This document shows positions 31,323 through 39,180 of a stretch of 41,533 bases of DNA, piece by piece. This DNA is from Nitrospirillum pindoramense. GTDB taxonomy: Bacteria > Pseudomonadota > Alphaproteobacteria > Azospirillales > Azospirillaceae. The first letter of the stretch is position 1, and every line of letters starts with the position of its first letter. The stretch covers positions 1-41,533 of the forward strand of contig NZ_VITR01000026.1 of assembly GCF_007827955.1 (NCBI RefSeq). The letters run 5' to 3'. A program made the position numbers and the translations under genes. The notes under the pieces were generated by a model, which was given only the letters and a program-made list of their open reading frames with translations, was not told the DNA's origin and did not search any database.

Positions 31323-33428
31323 CTAGTTCCCGAAAATCACCCGATCACATTCATGGACAACGTACTCTGGCACATTATCGAACCTATGTGGATTGAGCTG
31401 CATTACATACTCATTCTCAATATGGAATGATTCATTCACGAATTTCTGAAGAACATTATCGCCATCATCTACAGTTTGATGGACGTCCTTATGGACTCTG
31501 AATAGCTGCAACTTGTCGTAGCCAACAGTTGCCTGCTGAAATCTGCGTTCCATCTCCGCCTTGTTTTTGATGATCGCCAGAATTGCGTCGTAATCAAAAC
31601 CAGAGATAAATTTATTTATACCCGTAACTGCTAGCGCTATTTCGCCTTCGGTCATAGGGACATCACCAGTAGCAGTCTTGCGGATCGGGGTTTCCCTTCC
31701 ATGCAAAAGATTTGAGAGATAATCGTACTCCTCCCCCAAATCATTAACTATCTCGAAGTGGCGGCGAAGATAAATGCACTTGATTACCTCGTCAGACAAA
31801 CTGCCGACGTTTTCTGCGCATATCTGTGCAAAAGTTTGAATGTCTGATTCCTTGATCTCCGTCTCCGTAACAACTCCCCCTTTTGATTTTAAGAAATGTG
31901 CTGCGGGTTTCGGGTGTTGAAAGAGACGCTTTACGCTTCGGATAATATCAATTGCCGGTTCAATGTCATGTGTAAGCATTAGAACAGTAGTGTTTCGTAA
32001 ACTTGCTTTCCCACGGAAAAGCTCACTTAAAATCGCAAATTTCTTGGTCTTGTCGAAACTAGAAACAGGGTCATCCAATATCGCAAGGTCTGGATTTTCA
32101 CTTATGACTTGATGCATGAATAGGATGAGGGCGAAAGCGTTCTTCTCACCATAGCTAAGGTGCTGCGCGGCGGATTCTATATGCTCATCAAAGTCACGGT
32201 GCATGAGCTTCATTTTGTAGGAATCAGCTTCTGGATTGATAACTACGTTGTATTTATATCCCGCAGATTCGAGGAATCCATTAATGCTTTTTTGATTCTC
32301 AACAATTGACTTCTCTATGCGGCTCTTATGTTTATTTATCTTTCCTTTTAAATCGCCGATTTGTCCAATGAGTTCCTGAAGTTTCTCATTTATAGGATCA
32401 ACGACTGACTTCGTATCTGGTGAGTTTAATTTTGAGAGAAGGCTAATATCGATCTTCAGCTTTGCAATCGCATCTTCAATCTTATCAACGTCTCGAAGGG
32501 CAAAAAAAGATATGGATCGAAGGCTTTCTAGCTTCGTTATGAGCGTCTCGACATCTCCGCGAAGAGATCCAAGGAAATTGGTTTCCTCAGGAGAAAGTTC
32601 TATTTTCGATTTTGTTATCCTTTCAAGTGATTCCCTGCAATTCTGTTCAAAATATTTTCCAAGTCTACTGATGATGGCTTGAAGTGCACTTAAATGCTCA
32701 ACGGACTTAGAGTCGTACTCTTTGGAAACCTGCTTAGCTATCTCTTTTCTCTCGGGCTCTTTTATATCTGATGCGCAATATGGGCAATTATCGGACAAAT
32801 CTAAGAATGCATTACCTTTTGCTTGCCACAAAATCCAATTGGCAGGCTGGTCGCTCTTGATAAAAGCCTCAAAGGGTTTGAGTTGTAGCGGAATATTTTC
32901 AATCTTGTTGCCTAAGCCATACGCTTTAAAGCCTTTGCTAGATTTAGAAAGCGTGCCTGATTTTGTAACTCCGAAGGCATCACGAACCTCTTTCAAATCT
33001 GCGATTGCACTATCAAGAGCCTCATTTCCACTAAAAGAAGATTTAATACCGACGAATAGATTTTCGATTTCTTCCATTGTGGCGGTAAATGTCTCTGTCC
33101 TTATAAATATATTAAAGCTATTCTTGAGAACTTCATCTTTCTGAAAGGCAAATTGAGAGATATAGGAATCGTCAAATACCAAAGCAGACCGGATATTTTC
33201 GGTGCCGCGCACTTCGGGATTGTGTTGATCAGGTGTTTTTCTGTACTTAAACGGCTTCAAATTTTGGAGAGACCCGTCATCTGTAATTGATGAGATGATG
33301 GCACGTGCAATTGTGCTTTTTCCCAATCCATTCGGCCCATACTTTATATTTAGAGTTCCTTCGGAAATATTGATTTGTGCCCTCTCGATGCTGTTGCAAT
33401 TTCCGATTATGATTGAGTAGTCGCCCAT
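31323..33428 (-). CDS. RloC-like SMC/ABC ATPase with zinc hook
   Basis: A 701-residue ATPase of the AAA_13/RloC-PrrC group. Walker A is GPNGLGKST (31-39). A CxxC hook, CPYC (215-218), lies in the helical insert, with long coiled coils at about 225-385. The ABC signature is LSYGE (424-428) and Walker B LAILDDPVSSFD (448-459), followed by the H-loop LTHD. The C-terminal 200 residues contain RRHFE (555-559) and LLHGR (575-579), possibly an anticodon-nuclease-like Arg-Glu-His set. Members of this group act in phage defence. ATG 33428 follows GGGAGGGC. It is AT-rich, so probably acquired separately. Confidence 0.75.
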   Translation of the reverse strand: MGDYSIIIGNCNSIERAQINISEGTLNIKYGPNGLGKSTIARAIISSITDDGSLQNLKPFKYRKTPDQHNPEVRGTENIRSALVFDDSYISQFAFQKDEVLKNSFNIFIRTETFTATMEEIENLFVGIKSSFSGNEALDSAIADLKEVRDAFGVTKSGTLSKSSKGFKAYGLGNKIENIPLQLKPFEAFIKSDQPANWILWQAKGNAFLDLSDNCPYCASDIKEPERKEIAKQVSKEYDSKSVEHLSALQAIISRLGKYFEQNCRESLERITKSKIELSPEETNFLGSLRGDVETLITKLESLRSISFFALRDVDKIEDAIAKLKIDISLLSKLNSPDTKSVVDPINEKLQELIGQIGDLKGKINKHKSRIEKSIVENQKSINGFLESAGYKYNVVINPEADSYKMKLMHRDFDEHIESAAQHLSYGEKNAFALILFMHQVISENPDLAILDDPVSSFDKTKKFAILSELFRGKASLRNTTVLMLTHDIEPAIDIIRSVKRLFQHPKPAAHFLKSKGGVVTETEIKESDIQTFAQICAENVGSLSDEVIKCIYLRRHFEIVNDLGEEYDYLSNLLHGRETPIRKTATGDVPMTEGEIALAVTGINKFISGFDYDAILAIIKNKAEMERRFQQATVGYDKLQLFRVHKDVHQTVDDGDNVLQKFVNESFHIENEYVMQLNPHRFDNVPEYVVHECDRVIFGN

Positions 33429-33512
33429 ATTTGTGCCCTCCCTTATATCTAACAAAAACCGTTCTAACGGCATAATGGGCGGAAATATACGCTAAACGAT
33501 CCCGTTTCTCTA

Positions 33513-33953
33513 TCACCCGTCGTCGCGGGGCGTCGGTGCCACCCGGCCCTGCTGGCGTAGTTCGATGACCTTATCGAGCATCTGGCGGTACAGCCTGGAC
33601 GGCAGGAGGCCGTAGTCATAGCGGTCTTTGGTGTTTGGCACCGGGGCGAGATCGTAGCCCGGCCAGGTGAACACATTCAGGTCGTCCAGCACCGCCCAGG
33701 AGCGTTCGCCGTCGAGTTTCAGATGGGCCTTCACCGTCGCAGGAATCTCAACGGCCACGCTGGGATCGGCGGGCGGGGTGTGGGTAATCGGGGCCACGGT
33801 GACGGTGGGTTTACCGCCCTCCGGATTCTGGACAAGCAGCAGGATGGCGCAGGGGCGGTTTTTGCGGCCTTCCACCAGCCCCTTCCGCGCCTCATCCCGC
33901 CACAGATAGCTATACGAAATGACCAGGCCGTTTTGCGGGGTGGGAAAAGACAT
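33513..33953 (-). CDS. PemK-like toxin of a toxin-antitoxin pair
   Basis: A 146-residue protein with the pattern of PemK-like plasmid maintenance toxins: GLVISYSYLWRDEARKGL, then RKNRPCAILLL, PTVTVAPITH and a C-terminal tail. MazF/PemK toxins cut mRNA to arrest growth. The gene lies 11 bp downstream of a Phd/YefM antitoxin gene in the same direction, the usual order. It should stabilise the element in the host. The specific cleavage site is unknown. Confidence 0.78.
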   Translation of the reverse strand: MSFPTPQNGLVISYSYLWRDEARKGLVEGRKNRPCAILLLVQNPEGGKPTVTVAPITHTPPADPSVAVEIPATVKAHLKLDGERSWAVLDDLNVFTWPGYDLAPVPNTKDRYDYGLLPSRLYRQMLDKVIELRQQGRVAPTPRDDG

Positions 33954-33964
33954 GGCGCTATGGA

Positions 33965-34231
33965 TTAATCATCAAGCAAGGTGTTCAGATGATCGTGCAC
34001 GGGGTCCATGGTCGCCGTCTTCATCGCTTCCACGATGTCATCCGGCAGCTCGCTGACATGATAGGCGCGGCGGCTATAGGCTTTCAGGCGCTTGTATTCC
34101 TCATACTCATGGGAGGAAAGGAAGTAGCCGCTCGTCCGGCCATGGGTGGTGATGGCAACGGGTTCCCGCTGGGCCTCTTCCCGATAGCGGCCAAAGTTCT
34201 TGGCAAATTCTGTGGCAGTCACTGCGACCAT
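33965..34231 (-). CDS. Phd/YefM-type antitoxin
   Basis: An 88-residue antitoxin. The N-terminal DNA-binding Phd/YefM fold is recognisable by VAVTATEFAKNFGRYREEA, then PVAITTHGRTSGYFLSSHEY. The acidic C-terminus would bind and neutralise the downstream toxin. ATG 34231 is chosen for GGAG eight bases ahead; longer frames lack a ribosome site. Phd-type antitoxins repress their own operon, so an operator is expected in the AT-rich gap at 34232-34388. Confidence 0.85.
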   Translation of the reverse strand: MVAVTATEFAKNFGRYREEAQREPVAITTHGRTSGYFLSSHEYEEYKRLKAYSRRAYHVSELPDDIVEAMKTATMDPVHDHLNTLLDD

Positions 34232-34388
34232 GGTATTATCTCCGTCCTTACGCATAATGAGTATTTTACGGATTTCACGTAAATTGTCAAGCTGGGCGTC
34301 AACCCTACGTCTGCCGAGGCTTATCACGGCAACGGAAAATTAACTAATTAATGGTATAAGAACTATATTAATAAAGTAAAAGTTGTGT

Positions 34389-35180
34389 ATGGCAAAGAAA
34401 AAGACAGTGAAGGCGGTTCAAAAGGCTCTCAGAAAGCAACGTGCCGATCAATTGGTCCGTCTGCATCGCCTTTGTGCCTTGATGGAAAGACATCGGCCGC
34501 ATCTCCTGTGCAGCGCGAAGGATTCAAAATACCCCGTAGGCAAGATGGGAGATATTATCGATGCTCTCAGCAATGTACTGTGCGCCGCAATAGATACTCT
34601 TGCTCGTGCTGAGACTCATATTGTTGAGGAAGAAAATGGGAAATACGCTGAGCTAATTGAATATTATGAGATTATGACTCAGCCGCTTATTGGGATTCAT
34701 GAACTGGATAGGATGACATATAAGCTCTACTACGAAGAGAACAAGGAAGAGCATTTCGGGTCATATATAAATGAGCATCTGAAATTTGTTATCCAGCTAC
34801 AGAAATGGGTGAGGAACGTCGAATTTCACCAGCGATATTTGGAAATTTTGGGCTCTAGCAGCAAGACGGATCAAGAAGTCGTCGCTACTATGACCGACCT
34901 TCTCGGGCGGCTGGCCACCCTTACCGCAAATGCGACGGGAGCGCTCCATAGCCCCGCCTCTACGGTTTTATCCAAGGATGTATGGCAGAAATGGCATAAG
35001 GAAGCGGAAGCGCTGGCGAGCATGTTTGCGTTCGGCATCGTGGTAAAATTGCGCCATTTGCCGCCGAATCCCGACGCTCGCGCTGTTGCCCCGCCTCCCG
35101 CCGTTACGCCGGGCACCGAACCGGACGAGCTTACAGCAAAGCCCGCCAGTACGCTGAAAGAGGCGATAGTCCTGCACTAA
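34389..35180 (+). CDS. Hypothetical protein
   Basis: A 263-residue, mostly helical protein with a strongly basic start (MAKKKTVKAVQKALRKQRAD) and a proline/alanine-rich, flexible C-terminal tail (APPPAVTPGTEPDELTAKPA). No family or catalytic motif was recognised. The ATG at 34389 lies in an AT-rich region divergent from the antitoxin operon. Its first two thirds are AT-richer than its tail, so the end may be fused to element sequence. A GC hairpin follows the stop. Confidence 0.6.
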   Translation: MAKKKTVKAVQKALRKQRADQLVRLHRLCALMERHRPHLLCSAKDSKYPVGKMGDIIDALSNVLCAAIDTLARAETHIVEEENGKYAELIEYYEIMTQPLIGIHELDRMTYKLYYEENKEEHFGSYINEHLKFVIQLQKWVRNVEFHQRYLEILGSSSKTDQEVVATMTDLLGRLATLTANATGALHSPASTVLSKDVWQKWHKEAEALASMFAFGIVVKLRHLPPNPDARAVAPPPAVTPGTEPDELTAKPASTLKEAIVLH

Positions 35181-35481
35181 TGGGGCTGGCCGTCGCGTGA
35201 TGCTTTCACCCAAGACAAAAAAGGGGGTGGTTCCCCACCCCCCAGTCATTTAGCAAACCATGCCGGATACAGGGCCAAAACATGAGGCGTAGCATCAGGC
35301 AAAACCAAGAATGAAAATACAGATAATTGGTTAATAAAATCTTAAATCGGCCAATAAATATTTCAGATTATTCTCCCGGAATTAATAAATTATTAGCAGT
35401 TTTGCCTTATATTATTGGTAAGGGCGCGAAACAGCGCCCGCTCTAGCAAACCACGTTCTCATTAAATTTGGACGTAGGTTC
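35181..35481. other. AT-rich intergenic region with two hairpins
   Basis: The region has no convincing gene. GGGGGTGG (35223-35230) pairs with CCACCCCC (35235-35242). On the minus strand this stem is followed by six T's (35222-35217), a good minus-strand terminator although no minus-strand gene ends here. Bases 35290-35420 are very AT-rich. GGGCGC/GCGCCC (35422-35439) forms a hairpin before the next gene, and TAGCAAACCA occurs near both ends. It could hold a promoter, a small minus-strand RNA or an origin. Confidence 0.4.
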
Positions 35482-36642
35482 ATGACAACAGAAACGAACA
35501 TACCCCGCACGGGTGAGAATATGGCAGCTGGTTCGGACGCAGGAGCCGCCATGCAGGCGGCCCTTCGTGACATGGATGCCAAGGGTGTATCCCTGCCGGA
35601 GGGCGTGCGCTTGGCCGAGGCCGGGGCGAAGCCGCGTGCCGCCGACATCGCGGCCAATCTGGAGGTTCCCCCGGCGCTGGCCGCGAAGGCGCAGGAACTG
35701 CGGGAACAGGTGCGCGCCCAGCAGATCACCCCCGAGCAAGCCCGCAACGAACTTGTTGCGCTGATTCAGGAATATCAGGCGGAGGCGACCGCGCAAGCTG
35801 CTGAGCAAGCCTCGGAGCGGCAGGCAATGGCCCGTAGGCAGCGCCACCTCTACGAAACCGATGCCGTCTACCGCGCTGGTATCGACGAACTGAGGAAGGA
35901 AGCCGAACCCCGGATGGCGACGCTCGACAAGAACGAGGAGCGGTTGCAAGCGATGGCCAAGGAACTCGGCATTACCCTACCGGATGATGGCCGCATGGCC
36001 GAATTGCGCAAAGCCCAAGAGGAGGCCAAGCGCAATGGTGATGACACGACTGCCCGTGACCTCGAAGCCCAGATGCAGAAGCTTGCGGAGCAGCAGGCGA
36101 GGGCGCTTGCTGAGCAGGCGCACCGGACGGGCCGCGATGATCTGGCCAAAGAGGCGCAGGGCATTGCTGGAGAGCAGAAGGACGCGTTTGCTAAGGCGCT
36201 GGCGGGCTTCGATAAGGCGACGCAGTTGTTCATCGAAGCGGAGCAACGGCTGGTGACGCGGGGCGAGCTGACCACGAAAGAACTCGAAGAGGATAAAAAG
36301 CGCTTAGCCAAAGAGCGTGAAGGTATCGTGGAAAATCGAGATGTAAAAAATGCGCAGCGAAAAACGACTTTCTATGAAGGTCAGGTCGAAAATTTACTCA
36401 AACAACCGAGCAAGCAAACATCACCAGCAGGCGCGACCCCGAGTGACGAAGAGAAGCAAGCACCCGTAGCGGCGGCATCACCCACTACGGTGCAGACGCC
36501 TGCTCCGCTGGTGATCCATTTGCAGGAAGAACCCATGACGAAGTTCGACGTGGCGGAGGCCAGCCAAGCCGATCAGAAAGTACCGACCACCATCACGGTG
36601 ACCATACAACCAAATTCATCCGGCCAGGTGCGCCAGATTTAA
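35482..36642 (+). CDS. Coiled-coil hypothetical protein
   Basis: A 386-residue, highly charged protein, Ala/Glu/Lys/Gln-rich with long predicted coiled coils (for example EQQARALAEQAHRTG and ELTTKELEEDKKRLAKEREG, about residues 60-310). A low-complexity Pro/Thr/Ala tail follows. No signal peptide is present. It could be a structural or DNA-organising plasmid-type protein, but no family was recognised. It converges on the next gene with a 4-bp overlap at the ends. Confidence 0.6.
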   Translation: MTTETNIPRTGENMAAGSDAGAAMQAALRDMDAKGVSLPEGVRLAEAGAKPRAADIAANLEVPPALAAKAQELREQVRAQQITPEQARNELVALIQEYQAEATAQAAEQASERQAMARRQRHLYETDAVYRAGIDELRKEAEPRMATLDKNEERLQAMAKELGITLPDDGRMAELRKAQEEAKRNGDDTTARDLEAQMQKLAEQQARALAEQAHRTGRDDLAKEAQGIAGEQKDAFAKALAGFDKATQLFIEAEQRLVTRGELTTKELEEDKKRLAKEREGIVENRDVKNAQRKTTFYEGQVENLLKQPSKQTSPAGATPSDEEKQAPVAAASPTTVQTPAPLVIHLQEEPMTKFDVAEASQADQKVPTTITVTIQPNSSGQVRQI

Positions 36643-37505
36643 TAGCCCATCGCCGTTTTAGCTTTCCTGAGATATTTCCCAGCCTGCGCTACACCCGCAT
36701 CGTGGCAAGCGCCATTGGTTTGCGCGTTATGGAAGCAGGCGCGGGTGACATCATCCAGCGTCGCGTCGCTCATGTTCGAGGGAGCTGGCATTTTGCCTGT
36801 TTGGTAATTTTGCAGCACGGTGCTGGTGAAGGCGGCATCAAGCGACGCGGCCGGAAAGGTATTGAACGGGACGTTTTGCTTGTCCGACAGTTGGAACGTC
36901 ACGGTGTTCTCACTATTACGCACCTCGGGAGCCAATGAGACCGCGTTGATGGTTTCCACCAGCCGCCGCGCCTGAGCAACGTTCGACGGCAAGCCTTTCT
37001 GACCTAGAATCCCTTCATAGAGCCCGAGTAGGCCGCGCCGTTTCAAATCCCGATCATCTTCGGGCGCGCGCTGCACATCGGCACTTTTTTCCAGCACGGC
37101 AAGACATAACTTGGTGCTGTCCAAACGGCCATTTTCTGGGTTTTCCCACTTCAGGATTGCACCGCTCAGGCACTCCCTGCGAGCCTCGTTAAAAACGATA
37201 GGGTCGGTTACGGTGTGATTAATAAATACATCTGTTTCCCGTTGATCGAAGTTAGAAGTGCTGGTTTTTGCCGGTTGTCCCATGGCTGTTCTCCCAATTT
37301 GTTCTGTGCGTTGCTGAGGTGTTTCCTCATTACTACTTATAGGCGAATAAACGCTTTTGAGTGTGACAGTTTGATGAAGATTTATATTTGACTGTATTTC
37401 CATCACATTCGCGGCGGCAGCGGGCTGCGCAGAAGCGGAATTGACGGCCAACAGGCTGCAACCTGCCACGGCCAGCCGCGCCAGCACCGCATATTGCATG
37501 GGCAT
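36639..37505 (-). CDS. Exported hypothetical protein
   Basis: A 288-residue protein with a signal peptide (MPMQYAVLARLAVAGCSLLAVNSASAQ, shown here in part: VAGCSLLAVNSASAQ at the cleavage end). ATG 37505 is preferred because AAGGGA lies upstream and the terminator of the preceding gene lies before it. ATG 37523 is possible. The mature part includes GLLGLYEGILGQKGLPSNVA, reminiscent of a single Sel1/TPR-like helix pair, and several Cys residues (RRECLSG, KLCLAV, ACFHN, GACHD) that may form disulfides. Probably periplasmic. No family was recognised. Confidence 0.6.
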   Translation of the reverse strand: MPMQYAVLARLAVAGCSLLAVNSASAQPAAAANVMEIQSNINLHQTVTLKSVYSPISSNEETPQQRTEQIGRTAMGQPAKTSTSNFDQRETDVFINHTVTDPIVFNEARRECLSGAILKWENPENGRLDSTKLCLAVLEKSADVQRAPEDDRDLKRRGLLGLYEGILGQKGLPSNVAQARRLVETINAVSLAPEVRNSENTVTFQLSDKQNVPFNTFPAASLDAAFTSTVLQNYQTGKMPAPSNMSDATLDDVTRACFHNAQTNGACHDAGVAQAGKYLRKAKTAMGY

Positions 37506-37525
37506 GGTAATATGTCCCTTCATGG

Positions 37526-37562
37526 AAAAAGGGGCGGGCAAGCAACCGGCCACGCCCGCCCC
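37526..37562 (-). terminator. Intrinsic terminator on the minus strand
   Basis: On the minus strand GGGGCGGGC (37562-37554) pairs perfectly with GCCCGCCCC (37539-37531), followed by five T's (37530-37526). It lies 12 bp past the stop of the 37574 gene and just upstream of the exported-protein gene, separating the two or attenuating the second. Confidence 0.8.
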
Positions 37563-37573
37563 GAGCGTGGCTC

Positions 37574-37762
37574 TCACCGCTTCGCGGGTCGCCGCAGGTG
37601 GTATTCGTGGATGATGATTCCGCCGATCACATTGGCCGCCACCGTTTTGATCGCCTCGCGCAGGTGACGCTTGAAGCCCTCATCCGTGTGGTCGTCGTGG
37701 TGCTTTTCGGTGGTGACGGTGTAGCTCTCGCCGGTACTCAAGGTAACGTCATAGACATTTTC
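37574..37762 (-). CDS. Small hypothetical protein
   Basis: A 62-residue protein starting at ATG 37762 with GGAGAACTGCG ahead. It is polar and His-rich (YTVTTEKHHDDHTDEGFKRH) with a short hydrophobic segment (VAANVIGGIIIHEYHL). No family was recognised. A strong terminator ends its transcript. It lies divergently from the recombinase operon, and its promoter must overlap the region with the 23-bp repeats. Confidence 0.55.
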   Translation of the reverse strand, partial: ENVYDVTLSTGESYTVTTEKHHDDHTDEGFKRHLREAIKTVAANVIGGIIIHEYHLRRPAKR

Positions 37763-37810
37763 CATCGCAGTTCTCCGCAGTAACGGGCGCGGAGATGATG
37801 ACATCATGCA

Positions 37811-37961
37811 ACACTATCGGCAATTTTGTTACATTTCGACCGTTGTTATTATTATGGTTTCTGGCTCAATATCGCTACATATGCTTAGAGTTATTTTTGG
37901 GTATGGCAGTTTACCTAGAGTGGGTAAGCCGTGCTGAAACCCTATTGCCGATTTTGTTACA
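37811..37961 (+). repeat. Two 23-bp direct repeats upstream of the second recombinase
   Basis: Copies at 37811-37833 and 37939-37961 share 19 of 23 bases. Both end in the identical ATTTTGTTACA and begin AC(A/C)CTAT. They are 128 bp apart and lie between divergent genes, the second copy 19 bp ahead of the recombinase start. They may be sites for the small recombinase or operators for the XRE regulator encoded in the same operon. Confidence 0.7.
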
Positions 37962-37979
37962 CAACGGAGGGTGAACGCG

Positions 37980-38621
37980 ATGGCGATACCAGCAACGCTG
38001 GATTGGCAAATTTACGACGCGGATGGGCGACGAAAGTACCTTAACCGTGCGGAAACCATCCGCTTCCTTGAGGCGGCCGACCGCTTCGCGCCATTGTATC
38101 GGGCGCTGTGCTATCTGCTGGTGTTCAGCGGTTGCCGCATTTCCGAGGCGATCAGTGTGCGTCTCCACCAGCTCGACGCGGAGCAAGGCCGGGTAGTGTT
38201 CCGTACCCTGAAACAGCGCAAGACCGTGTTCCGAGCGGTGCTATTGCCGCCCGAGGTCATGGATATGTTATTGGCGCTTGTGCCGGGAACCGATGGTCGC
38301 TTGTTCCCCATCACCCGCATCACGGCGTGGCGTTTCGTGGCGGCAGCTATGGAGGTCGCTGGAATTGGTGGCGCGATGGCGTCGCCCAAGGGGCTGCGCC
38401 ACGCCTTTGGTATTCGCTCGGTGCTCGAAGGGGTGCCGCCCGGTACGCTGCAAGGATGGATGGGGCATACGAGCCTAAACACGACCATGGTTTATGTCCA
38501 AGCGGTAGGGGCAGAGCAACGCCAGTTTGCGGAGCGCACTTGGCGGGGGCTTCTGCATCGCCCAATGACCCGCGCCGCACTGCGGGCGTCCTCGCCCACC
38601 CCATGGAGGGAATGCGGATGA
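37980..38621 (+). CDS. Small tyrosine recombinase
   Basis: A 213-residue tyrosine recombinase consisting almost only of the catalytic domain. Active-site residues by spacing are R53 (FSGCRISEAISV), R140 (PKGLRHAFG), H163 (WMGHTS) and Y172 (TTMVYVQA). The first His position is K137. The usual N-terminal core-binding domain is reduced, as in several plasmid resolvase-like integrases. ATG 37980 has GGAGG 9 bases ahead. It shares an ATGA overlap with the next gene. It may resolve multimers or mediate cassette recombination and is distinct from int at 15517. Confidence 0.85.
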   Translation: MAIPATLDWQIYDADGRRKYLNRAETIRFLEAADRFAPLYRALCYLLVFSGCRISEAISVRLHQLDAEQGRVVFRTLKQRKTVFRAVLLPPEVMDMLLALVPGTDGRLFPITRITAWRFVAAAMEVAGIGGAMASPKGLRHAFGIRSVLEGVPPGTLQGWMGHTSLNTTMVYVQAVGAEQRQFAERTWRGLLHRPMTRAALRASSPTPWRECG

Positions 38622-38782
38622 CAAGGCCCCGCAATCATATCCGACACGCAGTAGGCGAGGCAGCGATGGCGCTGCGGTTCGCGTGGGCGTTCGTGGAGAT
38701 TTTGTTCTCCCCCGCCGTGCTGCTAATCGGCGATTTATGGCCGTGTGCGCGAGGGCTAGGCCGCAAGAGGAAAGGACCATGA
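38618..38782 (+). CDS. Small membrane protein in recombinase operon
   Basis: A 54-residue protein starting at ATG 38618, which overlaps the recombinase stop (ATGA), with GGAGGG 7 bases ahead. It has a basic N-terminus, one hydrophobic span (LRFAWAFVEILFSPAVLLIG) and a basic tail. The XRE regulator's ATG overlaps its stop in the same way, so all three are coupled. Function unknown. Confidence 0.6.
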   Translation: MTRPRNHIRHAVGEAAMALRFAWAFVEILFSPAVLLIGDLWPCARGLGRKRKGP

Positions 38783-39114
38783 GCCGCCGCCCCCATGCCA
38801 TCGATAGGGATGTCGGTGCTCGCCTGTGCTTGCGGCGGCGTTCCTTGGGCATGAGCCAGGCGGAGTTGGGGGCGGCCATCGGCGTCACCTTCCAGCAGGT
38901 GCAGAAATACGAGAAGGGTATCAACCGTATGGCCGTTTCTACGCTGTACGAAGTGGCGAAGGCACTAGGCGTACCGATCACGTATTTTCTGGAGGGGATG
39001 GAGGCGGAGCCTTTCCATAAAGAACCTGATGATGCCCCGAGAGAAGTCAGCTCCCTAAAGCCGCTCGCTGTTGATATCCTATTCGCCCGGATAAGTCGCT
39101 TCGTCGAAAAGTAG
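38779..39114 (+). CDS. XRE-family transcriptional regulator
   Basis: A 111-residue regulator. The helix-turn-helix domain (about residues 12-70) is clear: RLCLRRRSLGMSQAELGAAI, GVTFQQVQKYEKGINRM, TLYEVAKALGVPITYFLEG. The C-terminal 40 residues are charged. It is the third gene of the recombinase operon and is translated by ATGA coupling. It probably represses its own operon, perhaps through the 23-bp repeats upstream. It converges on the OLD-like gene with a 66-bp gap lacking a terminator. Confidence 0.85.
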   Translation: MSRRPHAIDRDVGARLCLRRRSLGMSQAELGAAIGVTFQQVQKYEKGINRMAVSTLYEVAKALGVPITYFLEGMEAEPFHKEPDDAPREVSSLKPLAVDILFARISRFVEK

Positions 39115-39180
39115 AGTGTGAAATCGTCACTGAAATAAAATACCGCATTCACCCCGCCCGTCCCAAAGCAGTGGTCGTAA

